Part shown: positions 22,224-33,886 of the stretch, piece by piece
Numbering within the stretch: the stretch's first letter is position 1
Layout: every line of letters starts with the position of its first letter
Origin: Zarea fungicola
Taxonomy: Eukaryota; Ascomycota; Sordariomycetes; Hypocreales; Cordycipitaceae
Assembly (NCBI GenBank): GCA_900169235.1
Contig: FWCC01000049.1
Coordinates: 30,240-94,239, forward strand
DNA: 64,000 bases
Direction: 5' to 3'
The notes under the pieces: model-generated
What the model saw: the letters and a program-made list of their open reading frames with translations, nothing else
What the model was told of the DNA's origin: nothing
Database searches by the model: none
Translations under genes and position numbers: made by a program

Positions 22224-23739
22224 ATGGCCACAGAGGAGCAAAAGGTTCAAGACTCTACTGAGTTCTTCCAGTCCATTGGCGACAAGGTCAAGAACCTTGC
22301 ACCCAACGGAAATAGCGAGACTGAGGTGGACGAGTTCAAGCCAGTCGATGAAATCGAGTCGCTATGCATGAACTGCCACGAAAATGTAAGCTTGGGCTTT
22401 GCAGGGACTGCTTTGAAGCAAGGTGACTAATAGTGTGTAGGGTGTCACGAAAATTCTCCTCACATCCATCCCCTACTTCCGTGAAGTCGTTATCATGTCT
22501 TTCAGCTGCGAGCACTGCGGCCTCCGGAACAACGAGATCCAGCCGGCCGGAACGATTCAACCGAAGGGTACACACTACGAACTACGTTTAACACACCTAG
22601 ACGACTTTAACCGCCAGGTGATCAAGGCCGACTCGGCTGTTGTCAAGTTTATCGAGATGGACCTCGAGATTCCCTCTGGTCGTGGCCAGCTCAGTAACGT
22701 TGAGGGTCTTTTGAGCACCGTTCTCGAGGACCTTGAACTCGGTCAGGAAGCGCGCAAGGAACAGGCGCCCGAGGTACACACCAAGATTGCTGAGGTTATC
22801 GCCAAGGGCCGATCCATGCTTGCTGGCGAGTGTTTCCCTTTCCGTGTCTACGTCGACGATCCTGCTGGCAACTCGTTCATCGCGCCTGACCTTAAGGATG
22901 GTGTTGGTAAGTGGGAGAAGCGCGAGTACGTCCGCACTTCTGAGCAAAACGGCGCCCTCGGTCTTGCCGACAGCGATGTCAACGCCGCCATTGCCGCCAA
23001 GGACGCAGGCACCGGAAGCGGTGGCTATCCTGGTCTGACCCAAGACGGCGAGCTCATCCCCGATGAGGTCTACGATTTTCCTGCCACCTGCCCAGGCTGC
23101 ATGCACGCTTGCGTTACGCACATGAAGATGGTTGATATCCCCCACTTCAAGCAGGTCGTTCTCATGTCAACTGTCTGCGAGGACTGCGGGTACCGCTCCA
23201 ACGACGTCAAGACGGGCGGCGTGATTCCTGAGCAAGGAGAAATCATCACTCTGATCGTCGAAGACGAATTTGATCTTGCGCGCGATATTCTCAAGAGTGA
23301 GACGTGTGGTCTTGAATGCCCCGAGCTGAAGCTGCAGGTCAACCCCGGGACACTTGGTGGTCGCTTCACCACTGTCGAGGGTCTCCTGACAAATGTGCGC
23401 AACGATTTGCACAGTCAAATCTTCCAAGATACCACCGCCGAAGGAGGCCAGGGTGGTGATTCGCTAACGGCGTCGGACCGCGGCGAGTGGGGTGCCTTCT
23501 TTGACGGCCTTGACGCTGCCATTTCGGGCGAGAAGAAGTTTACCGTCGTCCTAACGGATCCCTTTGCCAGCAGCTTTGTGCAGCCGCTGGTCGACCCGCC
23601 GGCACCGGACCCCAAGATTTCGCGATCGTACTATGAGCGTACAGAGGAGGAAGAGGAGGAGCTGGGTCTCAGCGACATGAAGGTTGACGGATACGAGGAA
23701 GATCACCAAGCAGACGTTAATGCTGCTGCTAAGGAATAG
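22224..23739 (+). CDS. ZPR1: Zinc-finger protein ZPR1
   Basis: Two exons, 22224-22385 and 22441-23739 (intron GTAAGC...GTAG, phase 0), 486 aa. ZPR1 has two copies of a zinc finger plus alpha-beta domain; in yeast it is a chaperone for newly made elongation factor eEF1A, and it moves between cytoplasm and nucleus. Copy 1 has C48-x2-C51 (SLCMNCHEN) and C77-x2-C80 (FSCEHCGLRNNE), split by the intron. Copy 2 has TCPGCMHAC and TVCEDCGYRSNDVK. Both copies carry the family's downstream motif (GGRFTTVEGLL; the first copy is SGRGQLSNVEGLL) and the FVxP-type DPxxxSFVQPL/DPAGNSFIAP element. The C-terminus is acidic (RTEEEEEELGL). The length is normal for the family. Confidence 0.95.
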
Positions 23740-24663
23740 ATGTATAGATGCCCAGTCTTATACAAAGTTTTTATATTTTATATGAAGTCATGAATGATTA
23801 TAGAGAAGAAGGAGGCAAAAAAAGGATGGAGGAAATGGGTATATTCTATTACTGTTTTAAGTTTGAAGCCTATGGCTATTTAAAAGTTGGGTGGTTTTGG
23901 TTGTATGCAGCATTGTCAATAAAGAGGAATTGCAGAGATTTTTACGATTGCGATGCTTTTTGCTCAGCCTATTTAAAACAGCCCGTTTCAAATTACAATT
24001 TGGCAAGACCATGCAGAAGAAGAACAAAACAGAAGAAGATTGGAATAACTCTCCTAGCAATAGTTGTATTCTCTGTTGCCGCTTTTCAATAATCAACATG
24101 ACGTAATAAAAGACTTGATCCGGGGACTAGAAATACGCGCAACATAATTTATAAACGAGACAGAAGAAGGCAGAGCGAATTTTACGTAGAAAAAAAAAGA
24201 AAATGACATTAAATCTGCGAACCTAGAAAACAAGAGGCTTGTTCGCAGTCTGTGGTATATCTCCATCCCTTTCAAAGGCACCAAATTAGGACTGAGTAAG
24301 ACAAAAATGAAAAAAGAGGCCGTCTCAAACAGGGAAAATGTGTGTCATATAAAAACAACAAATTGAAAAAAAGCGAAAACACAACTTCCGTCCCTGCTAC
24401 ATACATGGGAAGATTCATCAAAAGAAAAACAAGTCGGGGAAAATAAACCACACCGTGAGCAGCTGGAAGAAATGTGCAACCCAAATCTTCTCAAACACAC
24501 ACAAGAAAAATCGCTTTCAAATGCATAAGAAAAAAGCTGTTAAAACTCGAGCACATGCAGCTTCTTTGATTTTTCGCCTTTAGTTCAAAAATCCAAAGTC
24601 TGACGTTTTGGTATCAACTGGGTACTCAACATTCGTCCTCCGCCATCAATAGCTGTCATTCCT
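23740..24663. other. Convergent intergenic region
   Basis: 3' flanks of ZPR1 and of the minus-strand gene ending at 24664. It is A/T-rich. Frames at 23748-24106 read like AT-rich noise, with no domain. Confidence 0.55.
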
Positions 24664-27600
24664 TTAGAAAAATGAAGGCTTCGTGAGAACGCGGTACTCG
24701 ACATAGTCCTCGCCGTCAATGGTGATGATGGTACCTTGCGACACGAGCTTTCCCATAAACGGCCCCGTTGGCTTGCGCTCATACTTGACGCCGTCATAAA
24801 ACTTGGCCTCCTCAATGCCTCCTCCTGCTCCTGCCGTCGTCCCGCGAAGCCGAAGTGACTCTTGCCTTGCCCACACGCGGTTCAAACGCTCAATGTCTTC
24901 CGATTCGTGAAATAAGCCACGACTGCCGCCGGAGACGCCTACATGACCGTTAGTCATGGTCGGACTGTGGGCAGTAGTGGTGCCACCGCTGACGCTGGCT
25001 GCGGCACTGGCGGCCGCGGCATCGGCGGCTTGAGCTGCTCGCTCTCTGTGGACGGCGTGGCGGTCGGCGCGACCCTGGGCGGCTTCAACGCGAGCAATCT
25101 CGCGCTGGGCAAGGGCGTTGGCACGCTCAATGGCTTCGGCGCTGGGCATCCTGCCGCTGGAGGAGGTGGTGCCGGCGGTGCCGGCAACAGTGACGGTACC
25201 GGCGCCGTTGGTCTCAGCCACTGCATCGCTAAAGGAGTCGCGAGCTGACCTGGACTCTGGACGGCGGAGTTGGCGTAGTTCATGACCACCCGAGACACGG
25301 CCGCTTGGCGAGTCAGCAACAGAAGGAGAGTTGTCGAGGTCGCGGTAAGGATAGGCTTTTCCGTAAACGCTGGCGCCTTGCAGGTGATGCGTCGGGAGAT
25401 ACGCGGTAGCACGGACGCGGGCATCTGCAGCGGCGCGATCCTCATTCACCTTTCGCTCACCAGCCGTTTCACCATGGTCGACTTGATACTGGCGGATGCG
25501 ACAATACTCCTTGATTTCTGGTCGACTAAGATCCTTCAGATGCGGTTCAAACTCAACCTCGTCGTAGTGAATCCAGAGAGCACCGGCGCCCGAGGGAAAA
25601 TTGCCGTCGACATAACGTCCGTCGCGTGTCTCTCGCACCACCTTGACGCGAAACATGTCATTTTGTCCCAGGATCCCATACACAGCGTGGCGATCACGCG
25701 GATTAGACTCATTAGAGCCGCGCCAGTATCCCAAGACAATTCTCGTGGGCCGCGTGCCGTGTAGCGGATCAAGCACCATCGCATGCTGCTGCGTGGCGCC
25801 AGAGGTGTCATCTTGCGAGGCAATGGCAACAAACGAGGAGCTTGTCCGGCGTCTCTTTCCATCGCTCGCAGCCTCGAGCAGTGACGAGTCAGTGGGTATG
25901 GCACCGTACGCGATGGCGGGTGCCACAACTGGGTTCTCCTTTTGCAAGAGCTCTCGACCGCGAGTGGTAGCGGCCTTAACGGCGGCCTGCTCGGCGGCCA
26001 AGCGCTCTTCGTCGGTGGCTTCCCCAGCGTCCGTCCTCATTCTCACGTACTCCTTTATTTGGTAATGATCCAGGCCGACGAGCGGGTCAGAAAAATAGAT
26101 ACGATCAAAGGTGACCCAGCTACCACCGGGCCCTGGAGGCAGCGGGTATTCGTGGGAAATGGTCTCTCCACTCTTGTTCATAGGCTGGATGCGCGTGCGT
26201 AGCCTGTCACGGACGTCGATAAAACCAATCACAGCGTGCTTGTTTTCAAGTTCCGGGACCATTGAGTCGCGCCAATGCCCAACCAGCACCCCTTTGACAC
26301 CACCGAGGCTGTTTCGAGGTTTGACCTTGATGGAATTGCTTGGGAGCGCAGTGCGCTCGGCACGGTCAGCGCGTGTAGATGTCGGAATCTCAATCTTACT
26401 CTCACTCAGATCATTGAAGATAGATGTGCGTTTCCTCTTCGGGTAGTGTGACGCCAAGGGCTCCTCCTCGACAGCAGTCATGGTCTCGGCGGCGGCCGTA
26501 GCCGCAGCCGGGGCAGCACCAGCAGGCTCCGTAAGATGCAAGGTGCTCCTACCAACCTTGGAACCCACGACGATTTCCTCCTCGCTCACGCGGGGCGGTG
26601 TTCGAACATTGCTGTCCGGATCACTGAGCTCACTATCTTGCTCGTTGTCCAGAGCGGCGTGCTTTTCACCCGCGGGCCTAGATGCCATTGTTTTTGTTAG
26701 TCTTGATATGGTTGGCAATTCTGTAAGCGGGGCTTTAAGTGACAAAATGAAACGTGCAGAAAGAATGGTGTTGGTTTGAATGGCGTGGTTCGTTTTTTTG
26801 CTTCTTCTGCCACGCTATAAGGACAGCTTATGCCAAGCACCAAAGGGAGTTTATAAGCCACTAAGCTCGGCTTGTCATATGCCGAACACAACTTGCGCGA
26901 CCGAGAGGTGATGGAATAGTAATGGCGAGCAACATGGAATAAGCGCTGCCAAGCTCTATTACATTTCAAGACCCAGTCTGCAAGTGCTTTTTACGGGCGT
27001 CATTGGCAAGCAGTCCATGAAGGAGGCGGATGTGTGAATGTGCGTTTGCTTGTGGTCTGAGCATGGATCGATGATAATAACACAAAGTTCCCAACTAGGA
27101 TAGAAAAAGCGGCAGCCGCGATTGACTCGCAGGAAAGAAGCAGCCAATCACTCCCAAGTAGAAACAATTTCCAGCCTTGGTGGAAGAAACAACAATAGTA
27201 CAAACGGCACAATGCAGTGCGCAGTAAGCGATGCGCTGGACAAAAAAAACTCACGTTACATAAACACGTATACAAGATGCAACAGTGTTTCATCGAAAGA
27301 GTGGCGTCCAGAGGGCATTGGCTGGCGGTGAAGAGCAGAGAAAAGCAGAGAAACAGGGACCTGACGCAGGCAGATCTGGGGGTGAAGGGTGGTTGCTTGC
27401 AAAAGCTGGGAGTACTGACGAGGTTTGGAGCTCTTTGCTTCTGGTAGAAGCCAAAGCCACGAGATTCGCGAGTACCGTTAGAGCTTCTTTGCAACTCGCA
27501 ACTGTCGATTGCGAAGGGGGGGAGGTAGGGGAGGGTATGACAGCAGGAGGAGCAGTGAAGAGAAGAGAAAACGACAAAATGATAGGAAAGAAGACGGTTA

Positions 27601-27883
27601 CTCACGCAGGGCGCGTTTCGTGGGCTGGTTCGTCAGAGACTAGAGTTGGCATTCGATCCGTTTCTGGCTGAGCAGCAGCAGCAGCAGCAGCAGTTTGTTG
27701 TTGTTGTTGTTGTTGCGAGATGATGTTTCTGTGTGTGCTTGTGTCTGCAGAGACTTGATCAACTTGTGCAATTAAGACTGGTGCCTCTACCGAGCGTGGT
27801 GCAGATTCTGCCATGAACGCTGCCGGTTCTGCGGCTGCTGCGGCAGATGTGAGGATGAAATCTGGAGCTGCAACATCCGCCAT
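24664..27883 (-). CDS. Uncharacterised fungal protein with duplicated domain, polyQ N-terminus
   Basis: Preferred model: exon 1 at 27606-27883 (MADVAAPDFILTS...) and exon 2 at 24664-26677, 763 aa. The intron of 928 nt has donor GTGAGT, a CTAAC branch point and acceptor TCTAG, and the two exons join in frame (ETRP-A-PAGEK). The alternative is an ATG at 26688 (MASRPAG, 674 aa), but that ATG would lie between the branch point and the acceptor. The N-terminus has polyalanine and polyglutamine runs. A basic cluster PKRKR (about 172-176) looks like a nuclear signal. Two related modules follow. Module A (about 218-313) has VLVGHWRDS, KHAVIGF, DRLRTRI, GGSWVTFDRIYF and IKEYVRMR. Module B (about 402-496) has IVLGYWRGS, RHAVYGI, DMFRVKV, GALWIHYDEVEF and IKEYCRIR. 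A helical Ala/Arg-rich stretch and a short C-terminal strand pair (GTIITIDGEDYVEYRVL) close it. No known family is recognised. Confidence 0.7.
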
Positions 27884-30800
27884 TGTGAGATGCCGTGTTT
27901 GTCTGTTTGTATCCGCTCTGGCAGCTGGGGAGATCTGGGCGGCTAAGATTGCCAAAGCCCACTCGGCTTGGGTTTGGGTGTATTTTATAAGCTGCGTTTG
28001 CTCAAGTATGAAAACCAGCTGTCTGAAACGTGGAACTGCCAGCTGGCGGTTTCTTTAAACCAAAAATGAAACTGGACGCCGATAGAGCGACAGAACAGCC
28101 CAAAGAAGAATCAGAGAAGTTGAATCCTGACGCTTCGACGCATCACACCGCACATACGTATGGCGTGATACAATACAGAGAAAGTTGACGGAATTTCCTG
28201 GCGCTGGCTGGGGTTAGTTGAAATCAAATCGTAAGCAGGAGGGCGGGATAAGGAAATAGCATGGGAAAGATTATGGGTTTCGGCGCAAGGGCTTGAAGAC
28301 GCTGGAGGATGCAGAAGAAGAAATAAAAGTAACGGGAACTAAAAAGTCTCTGATGTTTCCGGAAAACGAATCAATGAAGGAAACAAGAATAATAATTAAA
28401 GGAAAAATAGAGGGAAGGGCGGAGAGAGGAGTTCCAAGAATTGCAAGCAGAAGTCAAGGGGGAGGGGAAAGATGAAATGGCACGGAAATGCAAGCCTAAG
28501 AAATAATACGTACTCTGTACTTGCAGCTCCCTGTTCTTTTTTTTTAATGGCTATCCTCTTACTGACAAGCAGAGAGACACAGAGACAGCCAGCGGAACAC
28601 GGGTTGAAACTGAACAACCACTAATGCCGCAACGCAGCACCAACTAAGACGGGGGTGTTAAATAGCTGAGAACTGAAAATAATGGTGAAGAGATAAATAG
28701 AGCGTCGAGTTGGGACGTTGGAAATCGTGAGTCCGTCAAACTGGTTAAGAGAGCTGTTTTAAATATGGCCGCTGCCTTTCATTTGGCTGTATCTTCCTGT
28801 GGCTGCCCTCCTGTCTTTAGTTGCCACCTTTTTGCTGCGGCCCTGGTGGTACCTTGTGATTATTATTATTTGATGTCTTTTTTGCGAGCCACTGGCGAGG
28901 AAACCAAGCAGAAAAGATGAACCTGCAGCAAAAAGGTCTCAACGTGGCAGCCAGAAAAGGACAATAATAATCGCCCCGATAGTCACAGGTAAGTAAGTGA
29001 CTGGGTGGCGCCTGAGAGCGGGGGGAGGTGGCCCTAGGGATGCAAAAAAACCCAAGCCGCAATTGAACTACAAATAGAACTGGGGCCTGTAGATTGAGTT
29101 GTTTCTGTGGCTAACGTTGTTAGGCAGTTACTACGTACTGGGACCCCTCCCAAAGTCCACGCTCGCCTATTAAGTTACCAGCTCTCCCGATTGGCTTGTG
29201 GCGAATGGTGTCAAGAGGATGCTTGCTCGGCAGTCTCTAGAACAAGCAACTAATGGATAGGGAAACCAAGTGCGATCACATACAGCAACGCAAAGCATAG
29301 TCAATCTATGCTTCCACCTCTCCATTCCACAAATAGGGCGCGGACTAATCATGACGGCGGGACAGGCACGCTTGGCTAGACAAATTCGGGACAAATGGAA
29401 AACGGTCCTTGCCGGGATAACCACCCTTAACGGCGAGAAAGACCGAAAATCACTTGCTAGAACCACAATAGCATTTGATGCGAGCTGCTTGTCAGATGTC
29501 TTGCATATGGGGAAATGAAAGAGCGCTAGTATTGCGTGTGTCTCTACCAGTACAAAGTTGGCTATTCGTACCGCTTTCACCATCAGACAAATATATAATC
29601 ATCACCTTGATACGAGTCATAGTTCGAACGCCAACTGTCGCCTTTACACTTGCATCGGCATTTTGGCAGGTGGGCAACCCCCAGAAGAGCAGATTAGGAA
29701 GATGTTCTTGTCCGTTGCTGCACAACTCATCCTACTTCTGGAATACCTCGCAATGCAACGATGGCTCTTGACCACTCCAGTGCTTATTATTAAGGTACTT
29801 GGTACCAAGCAAGCATCAATGAGCGATCCTGCATACAAACTTCCTACAAAATGTATATGTGCAACACAAACGCCCACTTCAAATGCGGCCTTGGTCCGCA
29901 CCAGAAAAAAAAACACCCAACGACTTTTCTTTCTGTTTCTTTCTTTTTACATTGTGATGTCCATGTAAAAGCCCCGACCTAGGTGACAGTCCCGTGGCTC
30001 TATTGGCTTTGATTATGTTTCAATGAGCAAAAAAAGAAAATAGAAAACCCAATGGGGTGTGGGTTGCCAGCACCTCCCCAGTTATTATGCATGGACGGTA
30101 TTGCTCTCCTTTGCGGAGCTAACTAAACAAGTATCAGTAATACGATGATTCCAGGCAAAAGGTGTTGCCCATCTGTGGCCTCATTGTGCATAGCCGGAAT
30201 TTTATTACGTTACTAGTTATACAAGGCTTGCGTGTTATTATTGGAGACCTCAACAAATCAAAGGGATACAAATGATCGGCTCTCACCTGAACCGGAAACC
30301 CCCTGCAGGTGCATGTTGTTATCATCATTGAGGCACTGGTAATACAGAGCCCCTGTCCTGCCCCTAGCCTTCACTGATCCATCCCGCTTCCCGTAGATAC
30401 AAACTACAAAATGAGTGGCAGAATGTCGGAGTACTGGTACTATGCACCAGTGGTTATACAGCCACATTGAAGAGCTCGCCGATGTGGAGAGTGGCGCGAG
30501 AAGGATTGCATATTTTCCACTCCTGTCTAGTCAGTCCTGCCTAGCTGATTATGGAATCCTTGACACCTGTACAAGCGAAACACGACTGCCAAGTCTTTTA
30601 TTCCATCATCTCCTCTTCTCCTTGCTTCGGAAAATATAACTTGGTTACTGCAGCCTTTTTTAACAATCAAAATAGTGTCCAAATGGTTTTGGAATCATCC
30701 GAAGTCGCCGGTCGGCACAAGCCAAAACTCTACCTTGGTAATTCCGTAACTTGTCCCACATTTATATCAACTCTCTTTCGACCTTTATGCCTCTACAGAG

Positions 30801-33800
30801 AAATACACCTAAACCCGATTCCAGTAATTTACCAATGCCCAATTGTGACAAATCTGTACCCAACAACGAGTTCAACAGCTGAGCAACCAACTTTATTCAT
30901 GGAGCCTTGCCGAAAACAGCAAACGGAGTATAAGTTTACCCGTAGCTGATTATTTTTGGTTTTGGTGTGCAATCAAAGCTTTATGGTATCTTTTATGATG
31001 CCTGCTATTGGCGCCTGTTTAATGGGTGGCACCCTTGACCTTGTAAGAAAGGGCTTTCGGCTGGAGACTAAACTTGGGCTGAACAATATCGCGTCGCGCG
31101 GCGGGCTGAGTTGCTGTGAGTGAGACACCAATATCCAATTCCGGTGCTTGCTTAGTATTAATAAATGGTTTATTTATGGAGAAGTTATTCTTAATCGAGC
31201 CAGAGCCGGCAACCAACGTGCTTGGCAAAACAGTCCTGCTCTGTTTAATTTCCTCGTACATACATACATGAGGCGCCTTCCAACACGCCACGGCTTACTG
31301 CAAAGTACAAAGTCAGGCGTTTTGCCCTCGTTACGGCGGATAGGTTTGTTCTACTTTTTACTGAAGGGGTTTCGCTTTCTCTCTGGCCTATCTCCTCGGA
31401 TAGCCCGAAATCCTTCTTAAGCTCCCAACAGGTATAAGACTCTTGATAAGTGGCAGTTGACAGCGGTAGATGGCTGTCAGCAATCCCCGAACTGCCGAAC
31501 TGCCGACTGGGGTTTAGTAGTATGTTTTCAAATCGTTCGCGTTTGAAAACGACTCAAATTTTACGTGAACCCTATCTGATGTCATCCGAGCCTGGTTATG
31601 GCGAAAACTTGCGTTATTGGTGTCCTCGTTGTCATTGACATGGGGTGATTGGACAAGGCTCGCATAAAACAAAATGCGAGAGCCTCATTCTGTAGGCGAA
31701 TGACCAATCACCTTCCCGCCTGTCTCGCGATTATTCAGTAATTAGAGAGAGTAATCGGCCCCCGGTAAGCTCTGCGAGCTGCGCTTTTCTTTGTGAAGAA
31801 AGTCATTCTGTCAATTTCGCACCTGAAACAGGCTACTCGGATAAAAGCCAAATTAGTTCAACTTTTGGTGGCGACATGCACTTTGCACCAAGTTGCATTG
31901 CAGCTTGCAGATAATAATTTCTAATGGCATCCATTTTAGAAGCTTCCGGCTCCACTTCCAACGAATATCCCGGTTTCCCGATTATCCATTCATGATTAAT
32001 TACTACGTTACACGTTTGTGTTATTATTTCGTTTGCTGTGGCATTTGAGCGACTAATAGCAGAATCAGAAGTTCGTAGTCTCTACTTTCGACTACATGTG
32101 CGACTGCTTTCTCTATCAGTAAGCAGAACAGCCATGTTGCAGTTGTAACAGGAAGCAACTTTGCTTGAATCGATCAGTTGACGCCAAGGTTCCTTGCAAT
32201 GAGAGGGGTTAGTGGCTGACCACTGCGCCGCGCAAGCTAAAACGGCGTTGTCAACTCATCAACGAGGACAAGGGGGGCACACAAGCTCAGTCCTGTATGT
32301 GAAGTATGTGCTGCAACTAAATGCAAGAGAAGAGGAGACGGGGCTAGTGTATGCGAGGACCAAAAATGGTGGCGTCGGGAAGCGGCAAGGCGCTTGGGAC
32401 CATATGCTGCCTTTTCCCCCGATCGAAACAAAACACCTGTCCAACTCATTTCCCGTCCCCCGGGAAGTCTTATTCCCCTGTTCCTCTGCTTCTTCGGGTT
32501 GGCAAGAAAATGTGTAGTTTCGTAGCCTTTAATGATTAATAGCCAGTCAAGCCCATGGAGAATACAACATCCGTCAAGGCAGAGACACAGCTCAACCTGA
32601 ACACATGTCTCAACTCTACTCTGGGAAGTGCCCAGGAAAAACTCACTCCACTTTATGTGTTGTTATATTGCGTTGCGTCGGCCATTTGGCAAGGTTATGC
32701 GCTGTTCAGCAGCAGAGTTTTTTGGTGGCGTCAGAGGCGGAATGCAGAGATGTTCAAACAACTGGACCCAATGACAAGTACAAGCAAACCCCCTTCAACC
32801 CCATGCATTCCCAGCTCACAGAAATTGTTGATGTTGCTCACCGCCCAGATGCCTCTCTTCTCGTTGGAATGCTCGTTTGCTAGGGTTTTATCGGCGCCAC
32901 AGATTTCATCAGGTCGAGATGTTGTTTCATAGATGAGTCATATTGAACAACAGAACTGCTCAAAACTCGCGCTACAAGTGCAACCCGCTTCGCGGCCGTC
33001 GTCGCTGTTGCGTGCATCTGGCAATAGAAGGCCTTGACAGAATTACGCTGTTCCAGTCTGTCATAAAGTACGCCCAATGCTGTTTATTAGTCCCACATCC
33101 GGTCTTCCTATTTGGTCTCCGAGCCTTTGCCTTCAGGCCATGAACGAGGCTGACTAGGCACCACGGGCACACACTAACACTTGACTTATACACCATGAGG
33201 CGGGCATGTCAAGTGGTTATCCTCCACCCACTACACTCGTGGCTTGGGCTGGAAGTGCCTCTATTACAATTATAGCATCATATGTTCTCTATTCCCGTAA
33301 AAGTAAATTACTGCCTCAACCTGGACTAATCGTTGTCTCGCCACCGACAAAGCCGACGCTAGCGAGCTAGTTGTCGCTACAAGTAACCAAATTGGGGAGT
33401 TGTTAGTGGTGGGTATACACCGGAACTTGGACCGAGAGTTGCCCCGACCACAACGGGTTTTCCGCATGAACTGATAAGCAACATCGGAAGAGTTTGTAAT
33501 CGGCTTCCTAGTTGGAAACTGGGTCGAAGAGCTTGAATGACAATGTGTGCAGACTGCAGAGGAACTTGCCTTGACGGTATCACATAGTAGCTATGAACCG
33601 GTCTCTTATCCTCTTCAGCGCCAGTGCGCCGGAACAGACATATACGGCGACGTTCCAGCAACTTACAATTACTGTCAATTTTTTTATCAATACGGGGGTT
33701 GTTTTTTTACATGGAAATTCTAGGAGCAAGGCTTTCGCAAACGTGCACAGTGGGAATAAACAGGATTGTAGAAGATGGTAACCAAAGCATGTGATGTATA

Positions 33801-33886
33801 GTATGACGAAGATGTCACATTGGCTTCTCTTTTAATACAGTCGCCTCCATAAGTATATAGCCACCGCAAAAACAAGATGCTTCAAA
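27884..33886. other. Gene-poor stretch of 6 kb
   Basis: No frame here has a recognisable domain, codon pattern or splice support. Frames of up to 137 codons (for example 29170-29583 minus, 30551-30949 plus, 32555-32932 plus) look random. The stretch has moderate AT content, a microsatellite-free middle, and one notable foldback at 31644-31712. It may hold long regulatory regions, non-coding transcripts or badly decayed elements. Nothing specific is claimed. Confidence 0.5.
31644..31712. repeat. Nested foldback (imperfect hairpin)
   Basis: The outer arms GGTGATTGG (31644-31652) and CCAATCACC (31704-31712) are perfect complements. Between them, aggctcgcat (31656-31665) pairs with atgcgagagcct (31674-31685), allowing a 2-base bulge, around an A-rich loop. 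It resembles a small miniature-element terminus pair or an RNA hairpin; the role is unknown. Confidence 0.5.
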
